A stretch of 7,763 bases of DNA from Bacilli bacterium (GTDB lineage: Bacteria; Bacillota_I; Bacilli_A; RFN20; CAG-826): positions 1 through 7,763 of the forward strand of contig JAILKX010000214.1 of assembly GCA_024693415.1 (NCBI GenBank), in the 5' to 3' direction. The notes beneath the pieces were generated by a model. The model made no database searches. It was not told where the DNA came from and worked only from the letters and a program-made list of their open reading frames with translations. Shown here in pieces: positions 1 to 7,198 of the stretch. Each line of letters starts with the position of its first letter. Within the stretch, counting starts at the first letter, position 1. The translations under genes and the position numbers were made by a program.

Positions 1-47
1 GCATAGGTGACGGTTTTGCTTGAGGTGTCGGGCAATGTGTTTTCCAT
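1..47 (-). CDS. possible N-terminus of a leftward gene, cut by the window edge
   Basis: An ATG read leftward from position 47 opens a frame that stays open to the window edge and would encode MENTLPDTSSKTVTYA at its N-terminus. Only about 15 codons are visible, so no family can be named. A promoter-like pair of hexamers lies immediately upstream (55-83). There is no Shine-Dalgarno sequence before the ATG, and the predicted transcript start falls at or next to the ATG itself, so translation would be leaderless. An in-frame TTG at 83 is an alternative start but also lacks a ribosome binding site. The short length makes a chance open frame quite possible; the promoter placement is the main support. 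Confidence 0.3.
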   Translation of the reverse strand, partial: MENTLPDTSSKTVTY

Positions 48-54
48 GTAGGGT

Positions 55-83
55 AATATAGTACACGTCCAAAACTTTTCCAA
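55..83 (-). promoter_or_regulatory. candidate sigma-A-type promoter reading leftward
   Basis: On the minus strand, TTGGAA (78-83) and TATATT (55-60) are separated by exactly 17 bases. They match the housekeeping consensus at 4/6 and 5/6. The expected start point is about 7 bases downstream, at or beside the ATG at 47. It lies in the 111-base gap after the EAL-domain gene and would start a separate transcript for the gene running off the left edge. Confidence 0.45.
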
Positions 84-87
84 TCGT

Positions 88-107
88 TTTGCGGGCGCGC
101 ACGCAAA
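88..107 (-). repeat. short GC-rich inverted repeat after the EAL-domain gene
   Basis: Arms TTTGCG (88-93) and CGCAAA (102-107) surround an 8-base GC-rich loop just beyond the stop codon of the EAL gene. It could fold in the 3' end of that transcript. It has only six base pairs and no following U-tract on the minus strand, so it is at best a weak terminator or an RNA 3'-end stabiliser. Confidence 0.25.
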
Positions 108-111
108 GCCA

Positions 112-2022
112 CTACTTGTTCTTTTCGGTTATGAAGGCCGCGAAATCGGCTTCTGGAATCGGTTTGCAGTAATAGTAGCCTTGGATGTAGTCGCAGCCCA
201 ATCCGATGACTTTCTTGGCGAGATTCTCGTCTTCCACGCCTTCGATGAGGACCTCGATATTGCGGTCCTGGAACATCTTGAAAAGCGACACAAAGAACTC
301 ATCATATTCGCCTTTTGCAAGGATTTTCGCCAAAGACATGTCGAATTTGACGATCGAGATCTTCATGCCGTCGAAGCTTGCGATGTTGGAATATCCGGTG
401 CCGAAGTCATCGATCGCGATGCGGTAGCCGGCATTGGCGAGCCCATTGATCGAGGCGATGATGTCCGGGTTATCCTGGACCGCGACGGTCTCGGTGATCT
501 CGAAGACGATGCACTCAGGCGAAAGGCCATATCGCTTGGCCAAGCCATCGATTTTCGGGATGAGGTTAGGATCTAATAGCTGCAGAGGCGAGAGGTTGAT
601 CTCCACGTATGCGAGGACGTCCTTCATCCTCTCGGCGTAGAAGGCGAAGGATTTCTCAAGCACGATGTCGCCGATCATCCCGATTTTGCCCCACCTCTCC
701 GAATAGGGAACCATGAGGCCCGGCATGACCAAACCAAACGAAGGATCGTCCAAGCGGAGCAACGCCTCGGCGGTCAGGAACTTCTTCTGCTTGATCGAAT
801 AGATCGGCTGATAGTAAAGGCTGAAGCTCTTCTCCCTGATCGCGCGCTCGATGATCCTGTCTAATTCGACGAGGACGTTCCCGCCCTCCTTGCGGTAGGG
901 CTTGAGGTCCACGTTGCCCGATTCGGGGGTCAAGTGATGGTAGGAGGTCGAGAAGGAGAGCAAGGCGTCCAAATTATCGCAATCCTCGGGGCACTCGACG
1001 ATGCAGGTCGAGATGAGGAAGCGGAACGTCACCTCGCCTAGGCTTATGTGGTCGGAGAAATACTCGTGAAGCGAGGCGAGGATATCATTGCCCTTCCCCT
1101 TCTCCTTGAAGACGAAGGCGAACGTCGACTCCCCGATGTAATAAAGGGCCGCTCCGTGGTCGAACGCGCGGGCCCTAGCAATCATCTCGTTCGACATGAA
1201 ACGGAGCAATCCGTAGGCTTTCTCGTGCGGATAGAGGTTATATAGGACCGCGGTGTTGTCGACGTGGACGAACATGACCGCGAAGGAGCCGTGCACGCTG
1301 AAGCGGAACTCGACGTCGTTTACGAAGGCGTTGAGGGTCGGGCGGCGGGTCTTGTAGTCGAACATGTACTCCGCGTTCTCGACGAAGGCGGAAAGGGTGA
1401 GCCAGGTAAGCGAGCTCATGAACATCTCAACGAGGATCGAACCGACGAAGAGCTGGAACAAGGAGGAGCCGATTTGGAACACGGTCGCGCCCAAAACGGG
1501 GACGAATTGGCGAACCGAGTGGAACTGGCGGCTGATGATGACCGCCCCAAGGGCCGCGAAGCCATAGAGGAAGGCCACCACGTAGAACACCCACATGAGC
1601 GGTCCCCTCGCGTAAACCGCGCCATCGGGGCCTGGGGTATAGGTGAAGATGCAGCCGTTGAAGAGATTGACGATGAGCAAGACGAATAGAAGCAGATAAG
1701 GCGCCATGGCGACCGCCAATAGGTATTTCTTCTTCACGAGCACGTAATAGGTCTTCACGAGCGTGATCGCGTACAAGAAGAGGAACAGGATGATCGTGGG
1801 CCTTAGGATCAAGAAGACGGTGTTAAGGGCCGTCAAGGCGTCGGACGAGAACATCGGCATCGAGGCGAGGATGTCGAACACGGTCGCGAGGACGGTGACG
1901 ATCAGGCCGCCCATGAAGATCTTGTTGCTCACGCCGCGGAATTGGCTGCGGAAAACCATCGATATGGCGAGCATCGCCATGATCGCGAGCGCCGCATAGT
2001 CGAAAGAGAGGTTGAACTGCAT
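112..2022 (-). CDS. seven-helix membrane protein with degenerate GGDEF and intact EAL domain (probable c-di-GMP phosphodiesterase)
   Basis: The 636-residue product probably hydrolyses cyclic di-GMP at the cytoplasmic face of the membrane. About seven hydrophobic segments lie at residues 8-24, 35-55, 66-89, 100-120, 143-164, 175-196 and 197-214, forming a likely sensory module with no recognised ligand. Residues ~225-365 look like a GGDEF domain whose signature is replaced by GESTF (297-301), so cyclase activity is not expected. The EAL domain spans ~385-635. The expected metal and catalytic residues of active EAL enzymes are present: E419 of EALLR, N476, E508, D538 and D539 in DDFGTGYS, K559, E594 and Q614 in QGY. 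The ATG has a GGAAGGA site 13 bases upstream, rather far. The gene has its own promoter and is separated from tuf by a terminator, so it is not part of the str operon. Phosphodiesterase activity is inferred from residues; the input signal is unknown. Confidence 0.9.
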   Translation of the reverse strand: MQFNLSFDYAALAIMAMLAISMVFRSQFRGVSNKIFMGGLIVTVLATVFDILASMPMFSSDALTALNTVFLILRPTIILFLFLYAITLVKTYYVLVKKKYLLAVAMAPYLLLFVLLIVNLFNGCIFTYTPGPDGAVYARGPLMWVFYVVAFLYGFAALGAVIISRQFHSVRQFVPVLGATVFQIGSSLFQLFVGSILVEMFMSSLTWLTLSAFVENAEYMFDYKTRRPTLNAFVNDVEFRFSVHGSFAVMFVHVDNTAVLYNLYPHEKAYGLLRFMSNEMIARARAFDHGAALYYIGESTFAFVFKEKGKGNDILASLHEYFSDHISLGEVTFRFLISTCIVECPEDCDNLDALLSFSTSYHHLTPESGNVDLKPYRKEGGNVLVELDRIIERAIREKSFSLYYQPIYSIKQKKFLTAEALLRLDDPSFGLVMPGLMVPYSERWGKIGMIGDIVLEKSFAFYAERMKDVLAYVEINLSPLQLLDPNLIPKIDGLAKRYGLSPECIVFEITETVAVQDNPDIIASINGLANAGYRIAIDDFGTGYSNIASFDGMKISIVKFDMSLAKILAKGEYDEFFVSLFKMFQDRNIEVLIEGVEDENLAKKVIGLGCDYIQGYYYCKPIPEADFAAFITEKNK

Positions 2023-2060
2023 GGAAACTCTTTTATCCTTCCACCACTACTATACGGCAA

Positions 2061-2089
2061 ATTATATTATTTGATATTCATTTTTTCGA
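2061..2089 (-). promoter_or_regulatory. candidate promoter of the EAL-domain gene
   Basis: On the minus strand, a consensus -10 TATAAT (2061-2066) sits 17 bases from TCGAAA (2084-2089, 4/6 match to the -35). It lies in an AT-rich stretch between the tuf terminator and the EAL start, leaving a leader of about 30 bases that contains the GGAAGGA ribosome binding site. This supports independent transcription of the phosphodiesterase gene. Confidence 0.6.
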
Positions 2090-2115
2090 AGTTTTGTGCG
2101 CGGAAACTTGAACAC

Positions 2116-2147
2116 ATAAAAAAGTCCCCGGAAAAATCCGAGGACTT
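2116..2147 (-). terminator. intrinsic terminator of the str operon, after tuf
   Basis: On the minus strand an 11-base-pair stem is formed by 2137-2147 and 2122-2132 with a 4-base loop (2133-2136). The only imperfection is a G-U wobble, which pairs in minus-strand RNA but would be a mismatch in plus-strand RNA, so the orientation is clear. A run of six U residues begins in the last two stem positions and continues past it (2118-2123). It starts 20 bases beyond the tuf stop codon. Confidence 0.92.
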
Positions 2148-2167
2148 GGGGTTTGCTTTTATCAGCC

Positions 2168-3361
<1,194 letters not shown>

Positions 3362-3373
3362 TAGTGATTTCCT

Positions 3374-3395
3374 CCAAAATTGGTTTACGTTTTGG
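3374..3395 (-). repeat. inverted repeat abutting the tuf ribosome binding site
   Basis: CCAAAA and TTTTGG arms (3390-3395 and 3374-3379) enclose a 10-base loop in the tuf 5' untranslated region. The 3' arm shares its GG with the start of the GGAGG Shine-Dalgarno site. A fold here could modestly affect ribosome access, but six mostly A-U pairs are weak and may be chance. Confidence 0.25.
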
Positions 3396-3402
3396 CTTGT
3401 TA

Positions 3403-3431
3403 ATAATAGAGCAAGCGTCGCGGTTTATCAA
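3403..3431 (-). promoter_or_regulatory. internal promoter for tuf in the fusA-tuf gap
   Basis: On the minus strand TTGATA (3426-3431) and TATTAT (3403-3408) are spaced by exactly 17 bases, each matching the housekeeping consensus at 5/6. The start point would lie about 35 bases upstream of the tuf ATG, leaving room for the GGAGG site. This is the best promoter match in the window besides the str promoter. It would allow tuf to be expressed above the level of the rest of the operon, in keeping with the high cellular demand for EF-Tu. Confidence 0.7.
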
Positions 3432-3433
3432 TA

Positions 3434-3448
3434 CCTTACAAAGTAAGG
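3434..3448 (-). repeat. small hairpin just after the fusA stop codon
   Basis: Six-base arms CCTTAC and GTAAGG with a 3-base loop lie 7 bases after the fusA stop and 2 bases upstream of the -35 hexamer of the tuf promoter. No U-tract follows on the minus strand, so it is not a normal terminator. It could slow readthrough from fusA, protect a processed 3' end, or act as a small dyad near the promoter. Confidence 0.3.
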
Positions 3449-3455
3449 ATATCGA

Positions 3456-5549
3456 TTACTTTCCGCTCGCTTTCTTCACGATTTCGTCCTGGACGAACTT
3501 CGGGACTTCGCCATAGTGGTCGAAGGACATCGTGAAGTTGCCGCGGCCCTGGGTGAGGGAGCGGAGGTCGGTGACGTAGCCGAACATCGAGGACAGAGGG
3601 ATCTCCGCGTCGATCTGCTTGGCGTTTCCGCGCTGCAATTCGCCGGTCATGTTGCCGCGGCGGCGCGCAACGTCGCCGATGACGTCGCCGTAATACTGCT
3701 CCGGAACCGTGATCTCGACCTTCATGATCGGCTCGAGGATGACGGGGTCGCACTTGGGGGCGGCGTTCTTTAACGCGAGCGAGGCGGCGACTTTATAGGC
3801 TGCTTCGCTCGAGTCGACGTCGTGGTAGGAACCGTCGAACAGGGTCGCCTTGACATCGATCACGGGGTAGCCCGCGAGGATGCCGCGGTTGAGGGCGTCT
3901 TCCAAACCGAGTTGGGTCGGCTTGATGAATTCCTTCGGAACGACGCCGCCGACGATGCCATCGACGAACTCAAAGCCCTTGCCGGGGTTCGGCTCGAAGC
4001 GGATGTGGACGTCGCCGTATTGGCCGTGGCCGCCGGTCTGCTTGACGTATTTGCCCTGCGCTTCGCCGGTCTTGCGGATGGTTTCGCGGTAGTTGACCTG
4101 CGGGGCGCCGACGTTGACCTCGACCTTGAACTCGCGGCGGAGGCGGTCGATGAGGACGTCGAGCTGAAGTTCGCCGACGCCGGCGATGATCGTCTGGCCG
4201 GAATCCTGGTCGGTGCGGACGCGGAAGGTCGGGTCTTCCTCGGCGAGCTTGATGAGGGCGTTGCCGAGTTTCTCCTGATCGCCTTTGCTCTTCGGCTCAA
4301 CCGCTTCTTCAAGAACCGGTTCGGGGAAGACGAGGTTTTCGAGGACGACGGGGTTTGCTTCGTCGCAGATGGTGTCGCCGGTCGTGGTGGACTTGAGTCC
4401 GACGACCGCGCCGATCTCACCGGCGTGGAGGCATTCGACCTCCTGGCGGTGGTTGGCGTGCATGAGCACCAAGCGGGCGATGCGCTCCTTGACGCCGCGG
4501 GAGCTGTTGTAGACATAGGATCCGCTCTTCAGGACGCCCTGATAGACGCGGACATAGGCGAGGCGGCCGATGAACGGGTCGGTCGCGATCTTGAAGGCAA
4601 GACCGACGAACGGCTTTTTATCGGTCGGTTCGCAGACATAGGGTTCGTCGCGGAGGGTTCCCTTTTCGCCCGGGATGTCGAGCGGGGAGGGAAGATAATC
4701 GACGACGGCGTCGAGCAAGGGCTGGACGCACTTATTCTTGTAGGCGGTGCCGCAGAGGACCGGGAAGAAGGTTCCGGACAAGACGCCTTTGCGGATGGTG
4801 GCCTTGATGAGCTCGACCGAGGGCTCTTCGCCTTCGATGAGCTGCATCGCGAGGTCATCGTCGAATTCGGCGATGGCTTCGAGGAGGGTCATGCGGAGCA
4901 ATTCGACCTTGTCGGAGAGCTCTTCCGGGACGTCGGTGATGGTCGGGGCGTCTTTCTTGTCGCCCTCATAGATGTAGGCTTTGCGCTCGATGAGGTCGAC
5001 GCAGCCTTTGAATCCGCTCTCCCTGCCGATCGGGCACTGGATCGCGGCGGCGTTGGCGCCGAGCCTCTCGTGGAGGGATTCGACGCACATGTCGAAGTCC
5101 GCGCCGGTCGCGTCCATCTTGTTGCAGAACACGATGCGGGGGACGTTGTATTTGGTGCCTTGGCGCCAGACGGTCTCGGTCTGGGGCTCGACGCCGTTTT
5201 TGGAATCGAGGACGGTCACCGCGCCGTCGAGGACGCGGAGGGAGCGCTCGACTTCGACGGTGAAGTCGACGTGCCCCGGAGTGTCGATGATGTTGAAGCG
5301 CGTGCCCTTCCAGAAGCAGGTGGTGGCGGAAGAGGTGATGGTGATGCCCCTCTCCTGTTCCTGAACCATCCAGTCCATGGTGGCGGTTCCTTCGTGGACC
5401 TCGCCGATCTTGTGGGTGCGGCCGGTGTAATAGAGGATGCGCTCGGTGGTAGTTGTTTTGCCCGCGTCGATGTGGGCCATGATCCCGATGTTGCGGGTGT
5501 GAGGAAGGTCGTAGACCTCGCTCTCCTGGATAACGTTTTCGTCAGCCAT
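3456..5549 (-). CDS. fusA: elongation factor G
   Basis: EF-G is the GTPase that drives translocation and, with ribosome recycling factor, splits post-termination ribosomes. The 697-residue length is standard. The G domain shows AHIDAGKT (25-32), RGITI (68-72), DTPGH (89-93, H93) and NKMD (143-146). Domain II spans ~295-400, domain III ~405-480, domain IV ~485-605 with H576 in the tip region [12 protein letters not shown], and domain V ~608-690. The ATG follows the rpsG stop by 18 bases, with AGGAG seven to eight bases upstream. Two unusual residues are visible: Q462 in GELQLD, where nearly all EF-G have histidine (the S. aureus H457 position linked to fusidic acid resistance), and H509 in GGHGQYG, where arginine is more common. 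No frameshift or truncation is seen. It is the canonical EF-G by operon position and sequence. Confidence 0.99.
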   Translation of the reverse strand: MADENVIQESEVYDLPHTRNIGIMAHIDAGKTTTTERILYYTGRTHKIGEVHEGTATMDWMVQEQERGITITSSATTCFWKGTRFNIIDTPGHVDFTVEVERSLRVLDGAVTVLDSKNGVEPQTETVWRQGTKYNVPRIVFCNKMDATGADFDMCVESLHERLGANAAAIQCPIGRESGFKGCVDLIERKAYIYEGDKKDAPTITDVPEELSDKVELLRMTLLEAIAEFDDDLAMQLIEGEEPSVELIKATIRKGVLSGTFFPVLCGTAYKNKCVQPLLDAVVDYLPSPLDIPGEKGTLRDEPYVCEPTDKKPFVGLAFKIATDPFIGRLAYVRVYQGVLKSGSYVYNSSRGVKERIARLVLMHANHRQEVECLHAGEIGAVVGLKSTTTGDTICDEANPVVLENLVFPEPVLEEAVEPKSKGDQEKLGNALIKLAEEDPTFRVRTDQDSGQTIIAGVGELQLDVLIDRLRREFKVEVNVGAPQVNYRETIRKTGEAQGKYVKQTGGHGQYGDVHIRFEPNPGKGFEFVDGIVGGVVPKEFIKPTQLGLEDALNRGILAGYPVIDVKATLFDGSYHDVDSSEAAYKVAASLALKNAAPKCDPVILEPIMKVEITVPEQYYGDVIGDVARRRGNMTGELQRGNAKQIDAEIPLSSMFGYVTDLRSLTQGRGNFTMSFDHYGEVPKFVQDEIVKKASGK

Positions 5550-5567
5550 TGGGATTCTCCTTTCAGA

Positions 5568-6038
5568 TTACCAACGGTAATGGGCGTAAGCTTTGTTGGC
5601 TTCGGCCATCTTGTGGATGTCTTCCTTCTTCTTGATGGAAGCGCCGACGCCATTGGCGGCGTCGATGATCTCAGCGGCCAGCTTGTTCTCCATGGTTTTC
5701 TCGCCGCGGAGGCGGGCATAGGTAACGAGCCAACGGAGGCCTAAGGTCTGTTTCCTCTCGGGGGAAACCTCGACCGGGACCTGGTAGTTGGCGGCGCCGA
5801 TGCGGCGGACTTTGAGTTCGACTTCCGGCATGATGTTGTTGACCGCGGTGGCGAAGACGTCGATCGCGGGCTTGCCGGTCTTTTCCTCGATCTGCTTGAA
5901 CGCCTTGTAGATGATGGTCTGGGCGGTGCCCCTTTTGCCATCGAGCATGACGCGGTTGATCAAGCGGGTGACGAGCTTGGAATTATAGATAGGATCGGGA
6001 AGGACATCGCGCTTCTCGACAGAACCTTTACGTGGCAT
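5568..6038 (-). CDS. rpsG: 30S ribosomal protein S7
   Basis: S7 binds the 3' major domain of 16S rRNA, starts assembly of the 30S head and lines the exit-site side of the mRNA channel. The 156-residue product has the full family length and starts MPRKG. It carries the conserved [17 protein letters not shown] segment (15-31), ANYQVPVEV (83-91), LGLRWLV (99-105), ARLRGEKTM (108-116) and the [15 protein letters not shown] terminus (142-156), all very close to Bacillus S7. The start has AGGAG ten bases upstream, inside the 19-base gap after rpsL. In E. coli S7 represses its operon by binding the rpsL-rpsG spacer; the spacer here is too short for such a structure, so any such control would have to act elsewhere. 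Confidence 0.99.
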   Translation of the reverse strand: MPRKGSVEKRDVLPDPIYNSKLVTRLINRVMLDGKRGTAQTIIYKAFKQIEEKTGKPAIDVFATAVNNIMPEVELKVRRIGAANYQVPVEVSPERKQTLGLRWLVTYARLRGEKTMENKLAAEIIDAANGVGASIKKKEDIHKMAEANKAYAHYRW

Positions 6039-6057
6039 AGTCTATGATCTCCTTTCC

Positions 6058-6471
6058 TTATTTCTTCGGCTTCTTGGTGCCGTAGAGCGAACGGCCCTGG
6101 CGGCGGGCTTCGATGCCGGCGCAGTCAAGGCAACCGCGGATGATGTGGTAGCGGACGCCAGGGAGGTCCTTGACGCGGCCGCCGCGGATCATGACGGTGG
6201 AGTGCTCTTGGAGGTTGTGGCCCTCGCCGCCGATGTAGGCGGTGACTTCATATCCGTTGCTCAGACGGACACGGGCGTATTTGCGAAGCGCGGAGTTCGG
6301 CTTCTTCGGGGTCATGGTGCCCACACGGGTGCAGACGCCACGCTTTTGCGCAGAGGCTTGGTTGCTCTGGCGCTTGGTTAGGGAGTTCCATCTCTTGCCG
6401 AGAGCAGGAGATTTGGACTTTTTGACCATGGATTCACGGCCTTGCCTAACTAATTGGTTAATTGTTGGCAT
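6058..6471 (-). CDS. rpsL: 30S ribosomal protein S12
   Basis: S12 lies at the decoding centre of the 30S subunit and affects tRNA selection accuracy. The 137-residue product starts [12 protein letters not shown], as in Bacillus, so the start was set at 6471 rather than an in-frame ATG ten codons upstream. AAAGGA lies 11 bases before the chosen start. Residues ~25-41 contain the extra segment found in Gram-positive S12 but absent from the E. coli protein. The streptomycin-related loops have wild-type residues: K56 in TPKKPNS (E. coli K42), K101 (K87) and P104 (P90) in [12 protein letters not shown]. The gene is first in the operon and is preceded by a structured leader and a clear promoter. 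Confidence 0.98.
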   Translation of the reverse strand: MPTINQLVRQGRESMVKKSKSPALGKRWNSLTKRQSNQASAQKRGVCTRVGTMTPKKPNSALRKYARVRLSNGYEVTAYIGGEGHNLQEHSTVMIRGGRVKDLPGVRYHIIRGCLDCAGIEARRQGRSLYGTKKPKK

Positions 6472-6507
6472 GAGTGTTCTTTTCCTTTCGCTTTTTCTCA
6501 CACAATT

Positions 6508-6528
6508 CCCGGCGTGTCATACACCGGG
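6508..6528 (-). ncRNA. leader hairpin 2 in the str operon 5' untranslated region
   Basis: In minus-strand RNA, 6521-6528 pairs with 6508-6515 as an 8-base-pair stem (CCCGGUGU with ACGCCGGG, one U-G wobble) closing a 5-base AUGAC loop. It lies one base downstream of hairpin 1 and 36 bases before the rpsL ATG. No U-tract follows, so it is not a terminator. It may be a binding site for a ribosomal protein, part of an alternative fold, or a stability element. Confidence 0.5.
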
Positions 6529-6529
6529 T

Positions 6530-6559
6530 CAAATAAAACAGGCCGAAGCCCTTTATTTG
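6530..6559 (-). ncRNA. leader hairpin 1 with UUCG tetraloop, possible attenuator, in the str 5' untranslated region
   Basis: In minus-strand RNA, CAAAUAAA (6552-6559) pairs with UUUAUUUG (6530-6537). An inner GGGC/GCCU stem closes a C(UUCG)G tetraloop (6544-6547), and a 2-base GU bulge separates the two helices. The inner stem is followed by GUUUUAUUU, which resembles the U-rich tail of an intrinsic terminator. The element begins a few bases after the predicted start point, so it is nearly the 5' end of the transcript. It could therefore be a terminator-like attenuator or a 5' stabilising hairpin. The plus-strand version is weaker because the outer inner-stem pair becomes an A-C mismatch. Confidence 0.55.
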
Positions 6560-6571
6560 CGTCCAGCGGTG

Positions 6572-6600
6572 ATAATACGCGCGACGCCAGCGCGATTCAA
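6572..6600 (-). promoter_or_regulatory. main promoter of the str operon
   Basis: On the minus strand TTGAAT (6595-6600) and TATTAT (6572-6577) are separated by exactly 17 bases, matching consensus at 4/6 and 5/6. The predicted start near 6565 gives a leader of about 94 bases ahead of rpsL. The spacer is very GC-rich and is itself an inverted repeat, CGCGC (6578-6582) and GCGCG (6590-6594) around 7 bases. The stretch just after the -10 is also fairly GC-rich, as often seen at growth-rate-controlled promoters of translation genes. Confidence 0.7.
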
Positions 6601-6616
6601 GAAATATTTTTGCACT

Positions 6617-6646
6617 TTCATATCCTTGTGCAACATGCACAATCAA
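6617..6646 (-). promoter_or_regulatory. weak second candidate promoter for the str operon
   Basis: TTGATT (6641-6646) and TATGAA (6617-6622) lie 18 bases apart on the minus strand, each a 4/6 match. The dyad at 6626-6642 fills most of the spacer and touches the -35 hexamer, as an operator would. It is clearly weaker than the promoter at 6572-6600 and may not be used. Confidence 0.25.
6626..6642. promoter_or_regulatory. perfect 17-base dyad, candidate operator between divergent genes
   Basis: TTGTGCA and TGCACAA are perfect 7-base inverted arms around a 3-base centre. A related half-site pair, TTGCAC (6610-6615) and GTGCAA (6628-6633), overlaps it. The site is upstream of both divergent promoters, about 25 bases from the str -35. 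The form suits a dimeric helix-turn-helix regulator. It resembles a Rex site (TTGTG, 8 bases, CACAA) but has a 7-base centre, so no regulator is named. Confidence 0.4.
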
Positions 6647-6673
6647 GCACTGGTATTTGGTGCGCTCTCCGCG

Positions 6674-6685
6674 CACGCATGCGTG
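6674..6685. repeat. 12-base perfect palindrome near the deaminase promoter
   Basis: CACGCATGCGTG is fully self-complementary and ends two bases before the possible -35 hexamer of the rightward promoter. It may be a regulator site, but a 12-base palindrome in GC-rich DNA can also arise by chance. Confidence 0.25.
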
Positions 6686-6687
6686 TG

Positions 6688-6716
6688 TTGTTTAATTTGG
6701 TATAAAGGGGTACAAT
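6688..6716 (+). promoter_or_regulatory. candidate promoter(s) of the deaminase gene
   Basis: Two overlapping choices are visible. An extended -10, TGG-TATAAA (6698-6706), would start transcription near 6713 and keep the GAGG ribosome binding site at 6723-6726 inside the message. Alternatively TTGTTT (6688-6693) and TACAAT (6711-6716) are spaced by 17 bases, but the start would fall on the GAGG itself. The extended -10 is preferred. Confidence 0.5.
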
Positions 6717-6739
6717 TGGCCCGAGGTTGATACATAGAG

Positions 6740-7198
6740 ATGAATCCATTCATGAAAGAAGCCATCGACGAGGCGACTCTTGGCATCGTCGAGGGCCATG
6801 GCGGCCCCTTCGGCGCCGTCATCGTCAAAAACAACAAGGTTATCGGCAGAGGCCATAACCAGGTGATCAGGCAGAATGACCCGACCTGCCATGGCGAGGT
6901 CATGGCGATCCGCGACGCCTGCAAGAATCTCGGGACGTTCGACTTGTCCGGCTGCGAGATCTACACGACCGCCGAGCCCTGCCCGATGTGCCTAGGCGCG
7001 ATACTTTGGGCCAACATCGACAAGATCTATTACGGCTGCAACATCGTCGACACCGACAGAATCGGCTTCCGGGACGACGTGTTCTACAAGAGGCTGCGCC
7101 CCGAGAACCGGGAAGCGTTATTAAAAGAGCTAGACCGCGACGCGTGCCTAGCCCTGTATGAAAAATATCTGAGTCTAGATAACAGGAAGCCCTACTGA
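6740..7198 (+). CDS. guaD: guanine deaminase-type zinc-dependent deaminase
   Basis: This 152-residue enzyme of the cytidine deaminase-like fold most probably converts guanine to xanthine in the cytoplasm for purine salvage or nitrogen release. The zinc site is H51 in CHGEV with C81 and C84 in EPCPMC; E53 is the proton shuttle. GGPFGAVIVK (21-30), NDPT (46-49) and LGAILWA (85-91) closely follow B. subtilis GuaD. The C-terminus also agrees: GFRDD (109-113) lies where GuaD has its substrate-binding aspartate, and the chain ends in tyrosine (Y152), as GuaD does. TadA, the tRNA adenosine deaminase, shares the zinc motifs but not this tail. The middle residue of HGE is glycine rather than the common alanine. 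GAGG lies 13 bases before the ATG, a loose spacing. The gene is divergent from the str operon and its 3' end overlaps the next gene by 7 bases. Exact substrate is inferred. Confidence 0.85.
   Translation: MNPFMKEAIDEATLGIVEGHGGPFGAVIVKNNKVIGRGHNQVIRQNDPTCHGEVMAIRDACKNLGTFDLSGCEIYTTAEPCPMCLGAILWANIDKIYYGCNIVDTDRIGFRDDVFYKRLRPENREALLKELDRDACLALYEKYLSLDNRKPY

Noticed and set aside
88..107. GC-rich inverted repeat as a real terminator of the EAL gene
   Set aside because: Only six base pairs and no U-tract follow it on the minus strand, so it is listed only as a repeat.
3822..5744. A 640-codon open frame on the plus strand opposite fusA and the end of rpsG
   Set aside because: Composition (very rich in Asp, Glu, Ala, Val) and lack of motifs mark it as the antisense shadow of fusA. 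It also crosses the fusA-rpsG junction.
6472..6501. An upstream in-frame start that would add ten residues ([10 protein letters not shown]) to S12
   Set aside because: S12 family proteins begin at MPTINQL, the nearer start has an AAAGGA site at 11 bases, and the extension would run through that site.
6626..6642. Naming the 17-base dyad a Rex binding site
   Set aside because: Rex sites have an 8-base centre between TTGTG and CACAA with A/T next to the half-sites. Here the centre is 7 bases and G/C-flanked.
6242..6730. A 162-codon plus-strand open frame through the rpsL 5' half and leader
   Set aside because: It lies opposite rpsL and the str promoter and leader, has no recognisable domain, and has no support from a promoter or ribosome binding site.
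6740..7198. Identification of the deaminase as TadA (tRNA adenosine deaminase)
   Set aside because: The zinc motifs are shared, but GGPFGAVIVK, NDPT, the GFRDD segment and the terminal tyrosine match guanine deaminase rather than TadA.
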